Positions 18,978 through 28,918 are shown, counted from the stretch's first letter. The stretch: DNA of 64,000 nucleotides from Actinospineispora spinosispora DSM 44797 (GCF_000429025.1 NZ_AUBB01000006.1:310001-374000); one strand, 5' to 3'. Made by a program: numbers and translations. Notes: generated from the sequence alone by a model not told the origin.

Positions 18978-19502
18978 TCACCGCGCGGACTCGACCAGCT
19001 GGGTGAGGATGTCCGCCAGTGCCTTGGTCAGGTCCTCGTCGACCAGGCCGGTGTCGGTGAAGGCCTCGTTCGCCTGGCCGACCGGCAGCTCGACGTCGAG
19101 CACCTTCGCACCGATCGTGCCGAGCACCTTGCGCAGTTCCGCCTGCGCCCAGACCGCGCCGAACAGGCCGACCGACGCACCGATCACGGCGACCGGCTTG
19201 CCCTTGAGCGAGTTGTCCGGGAATGGCCGGGAAGCCCAGTCGAGGGCGTTCTTCAAGTGTCCGGGGATGGAGCTGTTGTACTCCGGGGTAGCGATCAGCA
19301 CCGCGTCCGCCGCACCGATCGCCTCCCGCAGCGCCACAACAGCGTCGTGCGCTTCGACATCCTCCTCGTACGGCGGGATGTCACGCAGACCGTCGTAGCG
19401 CCGCAGGCTCACGCCTTCGGGAAGCAGGTCGGCCGCCACGTCGAGCAGCCGACTGTTGTAGGAGCCGGCCCGTAGGCTGCCACTGAGACCGAGCACGATC
19501 AT
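18978..19502 (-). CDS. NADPH-dependent FMN reductase (flavodoxin-like)
   Basis: 174 residues with the family's FMN-binding loop LSGSLRAGSYNSRLL at the N-terminus and TPEYNSSIPGHLKNALDWASR in the middle. It reduces FMN or small quinone/azo-type substrates with NAD(P)H in the cytosol. It lies 5 bases downstream of the YceI gene, and the pair is divergent from a TetR gene with a clear palindromic operator, which suggests stress- or ligand-induced expression. Confidence 0.9.
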   Translation of the reverse strand: MIVLGLSGSLRAGSYNSRLLDVAADLLPEGVSLRRYDGLRDIPPYEEDVEAHDAVVALREAIGAADAVLIATPEYNSSIPGHLKNALDWASRPFPDNSLKGKPVAVIGASVGLFGAVWAQAELRKVLGTIGAKVLDVELPVGQANEAFTDTGLVDEDLTKALADILTQLVESAR

Positions 19503-19507
19503 GACTG

Positions 19508-20053
19508 TCAGGCCTCCTTGACGAGCTCGACGTGAGCGGTGATCTTGACGTTGGTGCCGAGTGCCTCTCCACCCTTGGGCAGCGGGGCCTGGAAGTTGAA
19601 GTCCCAGTCGCGGCGGTCGATCGTGGTCTCGAAGTCGACACCGGCGCGGATGCCGCCGTACACGTCCTCGGTCGCCGGCTCGTAGCTGCCCTTGGCGGTG
19701 AACGGCTTGGTGATGCCCTTGATCGTCAGCTCGCCCTCGACGACGGCCGAGCCGTCCTCGTTGAGCACGACGTTGGTCGAGCGGAAGGTGAGCTCGGGGT
19801 GGTTCGAGGCGTCGAAGAAGTCGGCGCCCTGGATCACGTGGGCGCGGAAGTCGGGCTGCTTGATCGCCAGGGACTCGACGCGGACCGAGCCCTCGACGCG
19901 CACACCCTGGTCGTCGCCGACGACCTTGGCGTCGAAGTCCTCGAACGTCGAGCGGAAGGTCGAGACGCCCATGTGCTTGACGGCGAACTGGAACGTCGAG
20001 TGGATGGGGTCGGCAGCGAAGGTACCGACGAGGGGCTGGGTGGTGACGGACAT
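19508..20053 (-). CDS. YceI-family lipid/isoprenoid-binding protein
   Basis: 181 residues from the ATG at 20053 (GGAGG ribosome site); the open frame further upstream crosses the operator and is not used. Seen: DPIHSTFQFAVKHMGVSTFRSTF, DFFDASNHPELTFRS and TIKGITKPF, the lipocalin-like YceI barrel that binds polyisoprenoids. No signal peptide, so cytosolic. Co-transcribed with an FMN reductase. Confidence 0.92.
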   Translation of the reverse strand: MSVTTQPLVGTFAADPIHSTFQFAVKHMGVSTFRSTFEDFDAKVVGDDQGVRVEGSVRVESLAIKQPDFRAHVIQGADFFDASNHPELTFRSTNVVLNEDGSAVVEGELTIKGITKPFTAKGSYEPATEDVYGGIRAGVDFETTIDRRDWDFNFQAPLPKGGEALGTNVKITAHVELVKEA

Positions 20054-20086
20054 CTGAACAACCTCCGAGTGAAGACCAAGCGGAAT

Positions 20087-20117
20087 TTTCTCCGCTTTGC
20101 TAGAGTAAGCGGAGAAA
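20087..20117. promoter_or_regulatory. TetR-type operator between YceI and TetR genes
   Basis: TTTCTCCGCTT (20087-20097), a 9-base spacer, then the exact complement AAGCGGAGAAA (20107-20117). It lies 34 bases upstream of the YceI start and 62 bases before the TetR start, so one dimer pair could control both directions. Confidence 0.75.
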
Positions 20118-20178
20118 TCTCCGGATGCAACCTGATCGACTAGATTCATCCGGGAGGGCGTCGAGGGACTGCGGGTGA

Positions 20179-20802
20179 GTGATGAGGAACCTGAATCGGG
20201 TCGACCTGACGGTTCTCGGGCAGCCGCCGGTCGAGCGGGCCGACGCCGCACGTAGCCGGCGCACCCTGTTGGCCGCGGCCCGCGTCCTCCTCGCCGAGCA
20301 CGGCGTCACCGCACTGTCCATGGACCGGCTGGCCTCGGAGGCCGGCGTGGGCGTCGGCACCGTGTACCGCCGCTTCTCCGACCGGGGCGGCCTGGCGTTC
20401 GCGCTGCTGGACAACGAGGAGCAGCGGTTCCAGGAGGCGTTCATGTCCGGCCCGCCGCCGCTCGGGCCCGGCGCCCCGCCGGTGGCCCGGATCCGGGCGT
20501 TCCTGCACGCATTCGTCGACCGGCTCGACGTCGAAGCAGACCTGCACGCGCTCGGCGAGGCCCGCAATGCGACGGCCCGCTACCAGGTCGGCGCGTACCA
20601 GACCAACCGGACGCACCTGCGGACGTTGCTGGCCCAGGCGGACGCGAAGGTCGGCGCCGACTTCGCGGCGGAGTCACTGCTCGCCATGCTGAGCGGCGGT
20701 CTGTTCATCCACTACCGGCGCGAACGCGGCCTGACCGTCGAGCAGATCAAGTCCAACCTGGACCAGCTGCTCGACTGCCTCGTCGACCGATGTACCGGCT
20801 AG
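20179..20802 (+). CDS. TetR-family repressor
   Basis: 207 residues; GTG at 20179 or ATG at 20182. An N-terminal helix-turn-helix (RSRRTLLAAARVLLAEHGVTALSMDRLASEAGVGVGTVYRRF) and a divergent helical ligand domain. It is divergent from the YceI/FMN-reductase pair with an 11-9-11 palindrome between them, so it most likely represses that pair and itself. The ligand is unknown. Confidence 0.9.
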   Translation: MMRNLNRVDLTVLGQPPVERADAARSRRTLLAAARVLLAEHGVTALSMDRLASEAGVGVGTVYRRFSDRGGLAFALLDNEEQRFQEAFMSGPPPLGPGAPPVARIRAFLHAFVDRLDVEADLHALGEARNATARYQVGAYQTNRTHLRTLLAQADAKVGADFAAESLLAMLSGGLFIHYRRERGLTVEQIKSNLDQLLDCLVDRCTG

Positions 20803-20806
20803 TGCC

Positions 20807-21913
20807 TCAGGACTCGGCCGCGAGCTGACCGCAGGCCGCCGCGATCTCGCGGCCTCGCGTGTCGCGCACGGTGCAGGCCACTCCCGAAGCACGCACCCGG
20901 TCGACGAACTCGTCCTGCACCGGCCGGGGGCTCGCGTCCCACTCACTGCCCGGCGTCGGGTTCAGCGGGATCAGGTTCACGTGCACGAACTTCGTCGTGA
21001 GGTGCTGGCGCAGCAGCTTGCCGAGCAGGTCGGCCCGCCACGGGTGATCGTTGACGTCGCGGATCAACGCGTACTCGATCGACACCCGCCGCCCGGTGGC
21101 GTCGGCGTACCGGCGCGCGGCGTTCAGGACCTCGGCGACCTTCCAGCGGTTGTTGACGGGCACGAGCGTGTCGCGCAGCTCGTCGTCCGGGGTGTGCAGC
21201 GACACCGCCAGCGTGACGGCGAGCCCCTCCCCCGCGAGCTTGTCGATCGCCGGCACGAGTCCGACGGTCGAGACGGTCACGCCGCGCGCGGAGATGCCGA
21301 GACCGGACGGCGCGGGCTCGGTGATCCGCCGGACCGCGTCGACCACTCGCTTGTAGTTCGCCAGCGGCTCGCCCATGCCCATGAACACGACGTTCGACAG
21401 CCGGGTCGGCTCGCCCAACGCGCCGTCACGGGCGGCGGCGGCCGCGTGCCGAACCTGTTCGACGATCTCGGCGGTCGACAGGTTCCGGCGCAGACCACCC
21501 TGCCCGGTGGCACAGAACGGGCAGGCCATCCCGCATCCGGCCTGGCTGGACACACAGACCGTCGCGCGGTCGGTGTAGCCCATCAGGACGCTCTCGGCGC
21601 GAACTCCGTCGTGACCCGCCCACAGCATCTTGCGGGTGGCGCCGTCGTCACAGGACTGCTCGGTGATCGAGGTCAGCAGCGGCGGCAACAACGCCTCCCG
21701 CAGCTGGTCGCGGACCGTCGCGGGCAGGTCGGTCATCAGCGCGGGGTCGGCTTCGAACCGGCCGAAGTAGTGGCGCGACAGCTGGTCCGCACGGAACTTG
21801 GGCAATCCGAGCGCGGTCACCGCGTCCCGGCGTTGCTCGGTACTCAGGTCGGCGAGATGGCTGGGCGGCATGCCCCGTCGGGGCGCCTCGAACACCAGCG
21901 GCAAGCTACTCAT
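20807..21913 (-). CDS. rlmN: 23S rRNA/tRNA adenine-C2 methyltransferase, radical SAM
   Basis: 368 residues from the ATG at 21913, whose N-terminus ([18 protein letters not shown]) matches what I recall of actinobacterial RlmN; an ATG at 21937 would add 8 residues. The radical-SAM cluster cysteines are in [22 protein letters not shown] is also typical, and a methyl-accepting cysteine is expected near the C-terminus ([12 protein letters not shown]). It methylates A2503 of 23S rRNA and A37 of some tRNAs. Its end lies 4 bases from the convergent TetR stop. Confidence 0.95.
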   Translation of the reverse strand: MSSLPLVFEAPRRGMPPSHLADLSTEQRRDAVTALGLPKFRADQLSRHYFGRFEADPALMTDLPATVRDQLREALLPPLLTSITEQSCDDGATRKMLWAGHDGVRAESVLMGYTDRATVCVSSQAGCGMACPFCATGQGGLRRNLSTAEIVEQVRHAAAAARDGALGEPTRLSNVVFMGMGEPLANYKRVVDAVRRITEPAPSGLGISARGVTVSTVGLVPAIDKLAGEGLAVTLAVSLHTPDDELRDTLVPVNNRWKVAEVLNAARRYADATGRRVSIEYALIRDVNDHPWRADLLGKLLRQHLTTKFVHVNLIPLNPTPGSEWDASPRPVQDEFVDRVRASGVACTVRDTRGREIAAACGQLAAES

Positions 21914-22028
21914 CTGTTTCCGATCCTGGATGTACATCTCGTCGCGCGGGTGGACAGCACGACATCACCCCCCAGTATCCCTGGTGATGCAGCGCACGTG
22001 CCAGCGGCGTCGGTTCCGCACTGCGCGG

Positions 22029-22619
22029 TCATCCCGGCGTGGGGCCGGCGCGCAGACCGTCGATGATCAGATCGAGCAGCCGGTCGGCCTGCCGAAGCCC
22101 GTCGGAGCCGGCCGGAACCCGCCAGACGCACCCCATCATCAGCAGCACGTCGTCCGGGTCCAGCCCGGGCCGAAGGGAGCCGTCGCTCTCGCCCGCGCGC
22201 AGCATCAGGGTGATCGCCTCGATCACCGGGCCGTAGGTCTCACCGGTGACCTTGTCGTGGTTGGTGGCGGTGAGCGCGTCACCGAGCCCGCGTTTGAGCC
22301 TGATCTGCGTGGCGAGACGCTCGAACCATCTGCGTAGCGAGTCGGGCGGCGAATGCTCGTCGAGCAGCGTCGGAGCGAGGTCCACCAGCCGCTGCACCTC
22401 GGTGCGGTACACGGCCAGAACGAGTGACTCGCGGTTCGGGAAGTGCCGGTACAGCGTGCCCGCCCCGACCCCGGCCTTCTTGGCTATCGAGTTCAGCGAC
22501 GCGGAGCCGTCCTCGGCAAGCACCTCACGGGCGACGTCGAGAATGCGCGCCCGGTTCCGCTCGGCGTCCCGACGGCCGCCGCTGAGAGCGGTATCCGACT
22601 CGCGCCGCGGGTCAGGCAT
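22029..22619 (-). CDS. TetR-family repressor
   Basis: 196 residues from the ATG at 22619 (GGGGG-rich ribosome site); the longer frame to 22724 runs through the operators. N-terminal HTH (RNRARILDVAREVLAEDGSASLNSIAKKAGVGAGTLYRHFPNRESL) and a C-terminal domain like SACE_7040-type regulators. It is divergent from an aldo/keto reductase with two identical 14-base palindromes between them. Confidence 0.9.
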   Translation of the reverse strand: MPDPRRESDTALSGGRRDAERNRARILDVAREVLAEDGSASLNSIAKKAGVGAGTLYRHFPNRESLVLAVYRTEVQRLVDLAPTLLDEHSPPDSLRRWFERLATQIRLKRGLGDALTATNHDKVTGETYGPVIEAITLMLRAGESDGSLRPGLDPDDVLLMMGCVWRVPAGSDGLRQADRLLDLIIDGLRAGPTPG

Positions 22620-22655
22620 GGTCACACCCCCTCGATGAGATACGTCGTAGCAAAA

Positions 22656-22700
22656 CGGAGAGCTCTCCGGTACTATCGAACTCATCCGGAGAGCTCTCCG
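22656..22700. promoter_or_regulatory. Twin 14-base TetR operators
   Basis: CGGAGAGCTCTCCG occurs twice, at 22656-22669 and 22687-22700. Each copy is a perfect palindrome, with centres 31 bases apart, close to three helical turns. Their AAA/TTT flanks make the pair a larger inverted repeat. They lie between divergent TetR and aldo/keto reductase genes, fitting cooperative binding of two dimers that closes both promoters. Confidence 0.8.
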
Positions 22701-22741
22701 TTTCGACTGTATCCAGTGAATCACACATCCAAGGGGTTGCG

Positions 22742-23785
22742 GTGCACTACATCAAGCTGGGCAACACGGGCCTGGACGTCTCTCCGATCGCCATCGGTGC
22801 CATGACCTACGGCGAACCCGACCGAGGCCACCCGGTGTGGTCGCTCGACGAAGAGTCGAGCAGGCCGTTGATCAGGCATGCGCTTGAGGCGGGCATCAAC
22901 CTGTTCGACACCGCGAACATGTACTCCCAGGGCTCCAGCGAGGAGATCCTCGGCCGGGCGCTGCGCGACTTCGCGGACCGTGACGACGTGGTGATCGCCA
23001 CCAAGCTGCGACATCCGATGCGATCGGGGCCGAACGGCAAGGGGCTGTCCCGCAAGGCGATCATGACCGAGATCGACCACAGCCTGCGCAGGCTGGGCAC
23101 CGACTACGTCGACCTGTACCAGGTCCACCGCAACGACCCGAGCACCCCGCTGGAGGAGACCCTCGAGGCGCTTCATGACGTGGTCAAGGCAGGGAAGGTC
23201 CGGTACCTCGGCGCGTCCTCGATGCATGCCTGGGAGTTCGCCAAGGCGCTGCACCTGCAGCGGCAGCACGGCTGGGCGCGGTTCGTGTCCATGCAGAACC
23301 ACTACAACCTGCTGGCACGGGAGGAGGAGCGCGAGATGCTGCCACTGTGCGCCGACGAGGGAGTCGGAACCATCGTGTGGAGCCCCCTGGCTCGCGGCCG
23401 GCTCACGCGACCCTGGGACGAGCAGACCGCGCGGTCCGCGAGCGACGGGTGGTTCGCCGACAGGCTCTACGCCGAACGGGACAGTGACCGGGCGACGGTG
23501 GAGTCCCTCGGCGCCGTCGCACAGGCCCGAGGGGTCAGCCAGGCCCAGGTGGCGCTCGCCTGGCTGCGCGCGAACCCGGTCGTCGTCGCGCCGCTGGTCG
23601 GTGCGAGCACGACCCGGCACATCGACGAGGCCGTCGCCTCTCTCGACATCGAGCTGACGACCGAGGAGATCACCGCGCTGGAGCGGCACTACACGCCGCG
23701 CCACGACTTCCAGGGGATCTCCGACGACGCCGAGCTGCAGCGGATCATGTCGCGGATTCCGGGGTTCGCACCGGCCGTCGCGTGA
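22742..23785 (+). CDS. Aldo/keto reductase
   Basis: 347 residues, GTG start after AAGGGG. The catalytic tetrad is visible: Asp56 and Tyr61 (FDTANMYS), Lys88 (IATKLRHP) and His129 (YQVHRND). NADPH-binding SPLARGRLTRPW and ASTTRHIDEAVASL follow. It belongs to the YajO/YakC-like branch that reduces aldehydes. Divergent TetR control suggests induction by a toxic carbonyl or small molecule. Confidence 0.93.
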   Translation: MHYIKLGNTGLDVSPIAIGAMTYGEPDRGHPVWSLDEESSRPLIRHALEAGINLFDTANMYSQGSSEEILGRALRDFADRDDVVIATKLRHPMRSGPNGKGLSRKAIMTEIDHSLRRLGTDYVDLYQVHRNDPSTPLEETLEALHDVVKAGKVRYLGASSMHAWEFAKALHLQRQHGWARFVSMQNHYNLLAREEEREMLPLCADEGVGTIVWSPLARGRLTRPWDEQTARSASDGWFADRLYAERDSDRATVESLGAVAQARGVSQAQVALAWLRANPVVVAPLVGASTTRHIDEAVASLDIELTTEEITALERHYTPRHDFQGISDDAELQRIMSRIPGFAPAVA

Positions 23786-23822
23786 TCCAGTGATCTGGAC
23801 CACCGTTCCAGATCGTTGGATC
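23784..23822 (+). terminator. Terminator after the aldo/keto reductase
   Basis: GATCCA-GT-GATCTGGA pairs with TTCCAGATC-G-TTGGATC around a 6-base loop, followed by TTTCC. The stem starts at the stop codon. Confidence 0.65.
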
Positions 23823-23865
23823 TTTCCTCGGCGTCGTGCTGATAAACAGCTGAGGAGATCATCGG

Positions 23866-25323
23866 ATGGCAGTCGCGGGACGATGGTGGACGTCGATCGT
23901 GCTGAGCCTCCTCCTGAGTCAGCCGACCGGTCCGGCGACACACGTCCACCAGCCCGTCGCCCACACCGGACTTGACCGCCGCACCGTCGACCTACGACCG
24001 CTGCCCGGCCGCCCCGGGGTCCTGGAGCTGAGCTTCGACAGTCCGATACTCGGTCGCCGAATCACCAACCGGGTCTACCCACCCGCCGACCTCGTGCCGG
24101 GCACGCGTTATCCCACGCTCTACTACCTGCACGGCACGGTCGAACCGCCGCTGGATCGTGACGAGGTGGAGCCGGTCACCCGGCACGAGGCGTTCACCGA
24201 CGTCATCGGTCCCGGAGGCGGCGCGAAACAGGCCGACCTGTTCGGGTTCGAACGCCAGGCCGACCGCGCGCGCTACTTCGTCGTCGCGCCGGACACCTCG
24301 CTGACCAGGACCCTGTGCCAGACGTGCGTATGGATCGACGGCCGAACGGACCCGGTACCGAACGCACATCCCGCCACCGCGGCGACCGTGCGGGCCGACA
24401 GCTTTCTGCACCAGGAGCTGTATCCGCTGGTCGAAGAGCTGTTCCCGGTCCGAGACGATCGCGCCGGACGTGGAGTTCTCGGGTTCTCGATGGGCGCCGT
24501 GGCCGCCTACCTGCAGGGAATGACCCACCCGGACCGCTACTCGTTCACGGCCGCCGTCAGCGGGGCCCTCGACGTCGTGGACGAGCCGGGCTTCCGCGGT
24601 CTGTGGGATGCAGGCGGCTTCTACCGGGACCAGGGCTACGGCACCGCCGCCACTCGGTCCGCCGACTGGCGAGGGCACAATCCCGCCGACCTCGCGGGCA
24701 ACCTCAGCGGGATCGACCACCCGGTCTTCTCCAGCGCCGGCGACGCATGCCTGCCGCTCGGCTCGACAGCCGAGGTCGACTGTCAACGGACCCCCGCCGC
24801 GCTCAACCCCGCTGCCGCGGCGATCGAGACGTTCGTCGCTCGCCAGTTCGCGGGCCGACCGTCGCCGCTCGCCCGTGCGGGCGTGACGGAGACCAGGATT
24901 CAGCTGCCGGGGGTGCACGGCGCCAACAACGAGCGGGTGTACCGCGAGCACATCGTCGGCTTCGCCAACGACCGGTTCGGCTCATCGATCAGTGAACCGG
25001 ACACCTTCCGGTACAGCTCCAGCGCCGGCGAGTTCTCGGTGTGGGGTTACGACGTCGTCGTCCGCAACGGTCCGGCGGAGTTGCGCCGGCTGGACGACGC
25101 ACGGCGCGACGGCCGCTCGTTCACCGTTCGTGGGTCCGGCACCGTGGAGGTCGTCGGACCGGCCGTGTTCATCCCCGGAAGCACCCAGCGAATTCGGATC
25201 GAGGCATCCGGTCGGCAGCCGGTCGAGACGGAGACGATCGCGGACGACGAGGGCCGGTTGCACGCGGTGATCGAGTCGCCGGACCCGAGTAGGGCGACAA
25301 GCGTCCAGACAATCGGCCGCTAG
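23866..25323 (+). CDS. Secreted alpha/beta-hydrolase esterase (antigen 85/esterase D-like)
   Basis: 485 residues with a short signal peptide (WWTSIVLSLLLSQPTGPATH). The hydrolase domain has YYLHGTVEPP, the nucleophile Ser208 in GVLGFSMGAVAAYLQG and a probable catalytic histidine in LPGVHGANNERVY. Two close cysteines (CQTC) and a CLP...DC pair suggest disulfides. About 110 C-terminal residues form a separate beta-rich region with no family I recognise. It probably acts on an extracellular ester; the substrate is unknown. It is monocistronic, 80 bases after the aldo/keto reductase. Confidence 0.75.
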   Translation: MAVAGRWWTSIVLSLLLSQPTGPATHVHQPVAHTGLDRRTVDLRPLPGRPGVLELSFDSPILGRRITNRVYPPADLVPGTRYPTLYYLHGTVEPPLDRDEVEPVTRHEAFTDVIGPGGGAKQADLFGFERQADRARYFVVAPDTSLTRTLCQTCVWIDGRTDPVPNAHPATAATVRADSFLHQELYPLVEELFPVRDDRAGRGVLGFSMGAVAAYLQGMTHPDRYSFTAAVSGALDVVDEPGFRGLWDAGGFYRDQGYGTAATRSADWRGHNPADLAGNLSGIDHPVFSSAGDACLPLGSTAEVDCQRTPAALNPAAAAIETFVARQFAGRPSPLARAGVTETRIQLPGVHGANNERVYREHIVGFANDRFGSSISEPDTFRYSSSAGEFSVWGYDVVVRNGPAELRRLDDARRDGRSFTVRGSGTVEVVGPAVFIPGSTQRIRIEASGRQPVETETIADDEGRLHAVIESPDPSRATSVQTIGR

Positions 25324-25454
25324 GCCAACTCCGTCATTCTGCTTGCCTTGTCAAAGGCCTCTTCGGAACACTGCTGTCCGCGCACAGCCACCGTGCCAGA
25401 CTGCAGGACGCCGCCCCGAACGGCGCCACACCACCACACGAAGTGAGATCACGC

Positions 25455-26000
25455 ATGAACACACACCCGACGAGTACCGCCGAACAGCCGACCGACTCGC
25501 GGACCGCACCCGGTCCGCTCAACCGCCGTGCTGTCCTCGCCGCCACCGGCGTGGCGACCGCGTCCGCCGCCCTCGTCGTCGCGGGCTGCTCCAGCTCCGA
25601 ACCCACACCGAGCACGCCCGCCCCGAGCGACAGTGCGACCCCGTCGAGTGCCGCCGAGGCCCCCACCACCGGCGAACAGGCCCCCAGCTCGTCGGCGGCA
25701 GCGAAACCGAGCGGCACGGCACTCGGCGCGACCAGCGACGTCCCGGTCGGCGGCGGCAAGATCTACGCCGGCCAGAAGGTCGTCGTCACGCAGCCGACCG
25801 AAGGTACGTACAAGGCGTTCTCATCGATCTGCACGCACAAGGGCTGCGCGGTGACCTCGATCGCCGACGGGCTGATCGACTGCCCGTGCCACGGCAGCAA
25901 GTTCAAGGTGACCGACGGGTCGGTCGAGGACGGTCCCGCGAAGACACCGCTGCCCGCCAAGAAGGTCACCGCGCAGGACGGGAAGCTGTACCTCAGCTGA
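25455..26000 (+). CDS. Tat-exported Rieske [2Fe-2S] lipoprotein
   Basis: 181 residues. The twin-arginine signal NRRAVLAATG is followed by a lipobox VAGC, then a 50-residue Ser/Pro/Thr linker. The Rieske cluster motifs are CTHKGC and CPCHGSKF, about 16 residues apart, with one Cys and one His ligand in each. Standalone Rieske lipoproteins are common in actinomycetes, but their electron partner is not known. Start at ATG 25455; a GTG at 25443 is possible. The last 8 bases overlap the convergent methyltransferase gene. Confidence 0.9.
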   Translation: MNTHPTSTAEQPTDSRTAPGPLNRRAVLAATGVATASAALVVAGCSSSEPTPSTPAPSDSATPSSAAEAPTTGEQAPSSSAAAKPSGTALGATSDVPVGGGKIYAGQKVVVTQPTEGTYKAFSSICTHKGCAVTSIADGLIDCPCHGSKFKVTDGSVEDGPAKTPLPAKKVTAQDGKLYLS

Positions 26001-26703
26001 ACCGGGTGAGCAGCCCGGCAGGTTTGACCCGAGTGTGCAGCCGGTAGGACACCGGCAGAGTCAGTCCCGGGGTCGCGGCGATCGCCCTCGCCGCGACCTC
26101 GGCCGAGAACTCGATGCCCAGTACAGCTTCCAGTGTGGCCCGCTGCTCGAACCGCCACTCGGTGGTGATCCGGCGCATCGTGAAGCCCAGCTCGTCGAAG
26201 AACCGCTCGGCGGCGACGGGGTCGTAGCGCGGCAGGTCGGCCAGCATCCAGTCGCCGTACGGCGGTCGCGTGGCGTCGAGGTCGACGATCGCCAACAGTC
26301 CGCCCGGCCGCAGGATTCGATCGGCCTCGGCCAGCCCCGGCTCACAGCCGGGACCGAAGAAGTAGGCGGTGCGGGCGTGCACGAGATCGGCGCTCGCGTC
26401 CGCTAGCGGGATGTTCTCGGCGCCGGCCTCCAGCATCCGCACCGTCGGCAGCCCCGCTGTCCGGTGAAGAGCCCGTTCGACCAGCGGCGGATGCGGCTCG
26501 ACGCCGACCACCGAGCGGGCCGTCCCGGCGAACAGCGGCAGGTGGAAACCGTCACCGCAGCCGACGTCCACCACGTCCGCGCCCGCCCAGTCGACGACCT
26601 CGCGCAGCGCGGCCCAGATGGCACCCGCCGCGTCCTGAGCGCGGTTCTCCTGCTCGTAGACGTCCGGCCAACGCCAGATGTTGGGGCTGGGGAACGCACT
26701 CAT
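25993..26703 (-). CDS. Class I SAM-dependent methyltransferase
   Basis: 236 residues. SAM-binding motif I VVDVGCGDGFHLPLF, acidic loop VVGVEPHPPLVERA, motif IV region DLVHARTAYFFGPG and RPGGLLAIVDLD place it in the methyltransferase 11-type fold. The substrate is unknown. It follows cdsA by 10 bases on the same strand, so it may be the distal gene of the rpsB-cdsA transcript. Confidence 0.88.
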   Translation of the reverse strand: MSAFPSPNIWRWPDVYEQENRAQDAAGAIWAALREVVDWAGADVVDVGCGDGFHLPLFAGTARSVVGVEPHPPLVERALHRTAGLPTVRMLEAGAENIPLADASADLVHARTAYFFGPGCEPGLAEADRILRPGGLLAIVDLDATRPPYGDWMLADLPRYDPVAAERFFDELGFTMRRITTEWRFEQRATLEAVLGIEFSAEVAARAIAATPGLTLPVSYRLHTRVKPAGLLTRFS

Positions 26704-26713
26704 CCGGGCCCTG

Positions 26714-27559
26714 TCAGAAGACCGGGACGAACACGAGCAGCACCCAGGACACCATCGCGGTCGGCAACAGAGAGTCCAACCGGTCCATCAGGCCACCGTG
26801 ACCGGGCAGCAACGTGCCCATGTCCTTGATCCCGAGGTCTCGTTTGATCAACGACTCGATCAGATCGCCCGCGGTGGCGACGGCGACCAGCAACGCGCCG
26901 AGCGCCACTCCCAGCCACCAGTGGAAGTGCAGGAGCTGCTGGACGCACAGCGCGCCCGCGATCATGCCGCCGACCAGCGAGCCGCCGAAACCCTCCCAGG
27001 TCTTCTTGGGGCTGATCGTCGGCGCCATCGGGTGCTTCCCGGCCAACACACCGGCCGCGTATCCACCGACGTCCGAGGCGACCACGCACAGCATCCAGGT
27101 CAGCACCCGGCCGGTGCCGTCCGGCGGCACGACCAGCATGACGGCGAAAGCCGCGAAGAACGGGACGTAGGCGACGGTGAACAGCGATGCGCTGACGTCA
27201 CGCAGGTAGTTCTCCGGCCCCTTCGGCATGCGCCAGAGCAGACACACCAGCATCGTGGCGGCAGCGGCGCCCACCAGCGCGGTCGTGCCGTACGGCCAGG
27301 CCAGCCACATCATGAGCTGGCCACCGACGAGGGCCGGGACCAGCGCGACCTCGATGCCGCCGCCACGCTTCAGCGCCCCGGCCAACTCCCATGTGGCCAC
27401 GGCGATGGACACCGCCACCACGGCGATGAAGAACTGTCGGACGAGGAACAGGCTGGCCAGAATGACAATGCCCAGCCCGACACCGACCATGATTGCGGCC
27501 CGCAGATCCCGTCCTACCCGGGAGGACGGCGGACCTGCTTCGGCCGTCACGTTACTCAC
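26714..27559 (-). CDS. cdsA: Phosphatidate cytidylyltransferase (CDP-diacylglycerol synthase)
   Basis: 281 residues with about eight membrane helices. The family signature is visible: [32 protein letters not shown] and, near the end, [35 protein letters not shown]. It makes CDP-diacylglycerol from phosphatidate and CTP for phospholipid synthesis. Its start overlaps the frr stop by 4 bases. Confidence 0.96.
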   Translation of the reverse strand: MSNVTAEAGPPSSRVGRDLRAAIMVGVGLGIVILASLFLVRQFFIAVVAVSIAVATWELAGALKRGGGIEVALVPALVGGQLMMWLAWPYGTTALVGAAAATMLVCLLWRMPKGPENYLRDVSASLFTVAYVPFFAAFAVMLVVPPDGTGRVLTWMLCVVASDVGGYAAGVLAGKHPMAPTISPKKTWEGFGGSLVGGMIAGALCVQQLLHFHWWLGVALGALLVAVATAGDLIESLIKRDLGIKDMGTLLPGHGGLMDRLDSLLPTAMVSWVLLVFVPVF

Positions 27560-28113
27560 ACCTCGAGCAGCTCGGCTTCCTTGTGCTTCATGAGCTCGTC
27601 CACCTGCGCGACGTAGCGGTCGGTGGAGCCCTGCAGCTCCTTCTCCGCCCGGGACACGTCGTCCTCGCTGGCTTCGCCGTCCTTGGAGATGCGGTGCAGC
27701 TCCTCCATCGCCTTACGACGGATGCTGCGGATCGAGACCTTGCCGTCCTCGCCCTTGCCGCGTACGACCTTCACCAGGTCACGACGGCGCTCCTCGGACA
27801 GCTGCGGGATCACCACGCGGATGATCGCGCCGTCGTTGGTCGGGTTCACGCCGAGGTCGGAGTCGCGGATCGCCTTCTCCATCGCCCGCAGCTGGCTGGC
27901 GTCGTAGGGCTTGATGACCGCCATCCGGGCCTCGGGGATGGACACCGAGGCGAGCTGGTTCAGCGGCGTCGGCGACCCGTAGTAATCGACCACGATGCGG
28001 GAGAACATCGCCGGGTTCGCCCGGCCGGCGCGCACCGACCCGAGGTCTTCCCGAGTGACCGAGACGGCCTTCTCCATCTTCTCTTCGGCTTCGAAGAGAG
28101 TCTCGTCGATCAC
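27556..28113 (-). CDS. frr: Ribosome recycling factor
   Basis: 185 residues, the standard length. Characteristic [35 protein letters not shown] and [29 protein letters not shown] are seen. With EF-G it splits terminated ribosomes. It lies between pyrH and cdsA in the conserved order. Confidence 0.97.
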   Translation of the reverse strand: MIDETLFEAEEKMEKAVSVTREDLGSVRAGRANPAMFSRIVVDYYGSPTPLNQLASVSIPEARMAVIKPYDASQLRAMEKAIRDSDLGVNPTNDGAIIRVVIPQLSEERRRDLVKVVRGKGEDGKVSIRSIRRKAMEELHRISKDGEASEDDVSRAEKELQGSTDRYVAQVDELMKHKEAELLEV

Positions 28114-28157
28114 GGCTACTCCAGTGCTGGTTGGGTCAGGCTCGGGCGTGGATCTCC

Positions 28158-28916
28158 CTAGCCCTTCGGGGGCGTGCTGACCAGTGTTCCGATCCTCTCA
28201 CCCCGTACCGCGCGACCGATGTTGCCCTCGGTCAACAGGTTGAAGACGATGATCGGCATATTGTTTTCCATACACAGGCTGAACGCCGTCGCGTCCGCCA
28301 CCTTGAGGCCGCGCTCCAGAACCTCGCGGTGGGTGACCTCGTCGAACATCTTGGCGTCCGGGTCGGTCTTCGGGTCGGCCGTGTACACGCCGTCGACGCC
28401 CTTGGCCATCAGCACGACGTCGGAGTCGATCTCCAGTGCGCGCTGGGCCCCCGCGGTGTCGGTCGAGAAGTACGGCATGCCGACACCGGCACCGAAGATG
28501 ACCACACGGCCCTTCTCCAGGTGGCGCATGGCGCGGCGCGGGATGTACGGCTCGGCGACCTGCCCCATGGTGATCGCGGTCTGCACGCGGGTGTCGATGC
28601 CCTGCTCACGCTCCAGGAAGTCCTGCAGCGCCAGGCAGTTCATGACCGTGCCCAGCATGCCCATGTAGTCGGCACGCGACCGTTCCATGCCGCCGTCGAT
28701 GAGCTGGGCACCTCGGAAGAAGTTGCCACCACCGATGACCACCGCGACCTGGACACCACTCGCCACGACCTCGGCGATCTGACGGGCCACGTTCTGCACC
28801 ACGACCGGGTCGACGCCGACGGAGCCACCGCCGAACATCTCACCACCGAGCTTGAGCAGAACACGGCGGTAGCCGCCGGTGGATCCGGAGCGACTACCGC
28901 CGTCTGCATCAACCAC
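28158..28916 (-). CDS. pyrH: UMP kinase
   Basis: 252 residues, GTG start. Amino-acid-kinase fold: [77 protein letters not shown]. It phosphorylates UMP to UDP. It starts 2 bases after the tsf stop. Confidence 0.97.
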   Translation of the reverse strand: MVDADGGSRSGSTGGYRRVLLKLGGEMFGGGSVGVDPVVVQNVARQIAEVVASGVQVAVVIGGGNFFRGAQLIDGGMERSRADYMGMLGTVMNCLALQDFLEREQGIDTRVQTAITMGQVAEPYIPRRAMRHLEKGRVVIFGAGVGMPYFSTDTAGAQRALEIDSDVVLMAKGVDGVYTADPKTDPDAKMFDEVTHREVLERGLKVADATAFSLCMENNMPIIVFNLLTEGNIGRAVRGERIGTLVSTPPKG

Positions 28917-28918
28917 GA

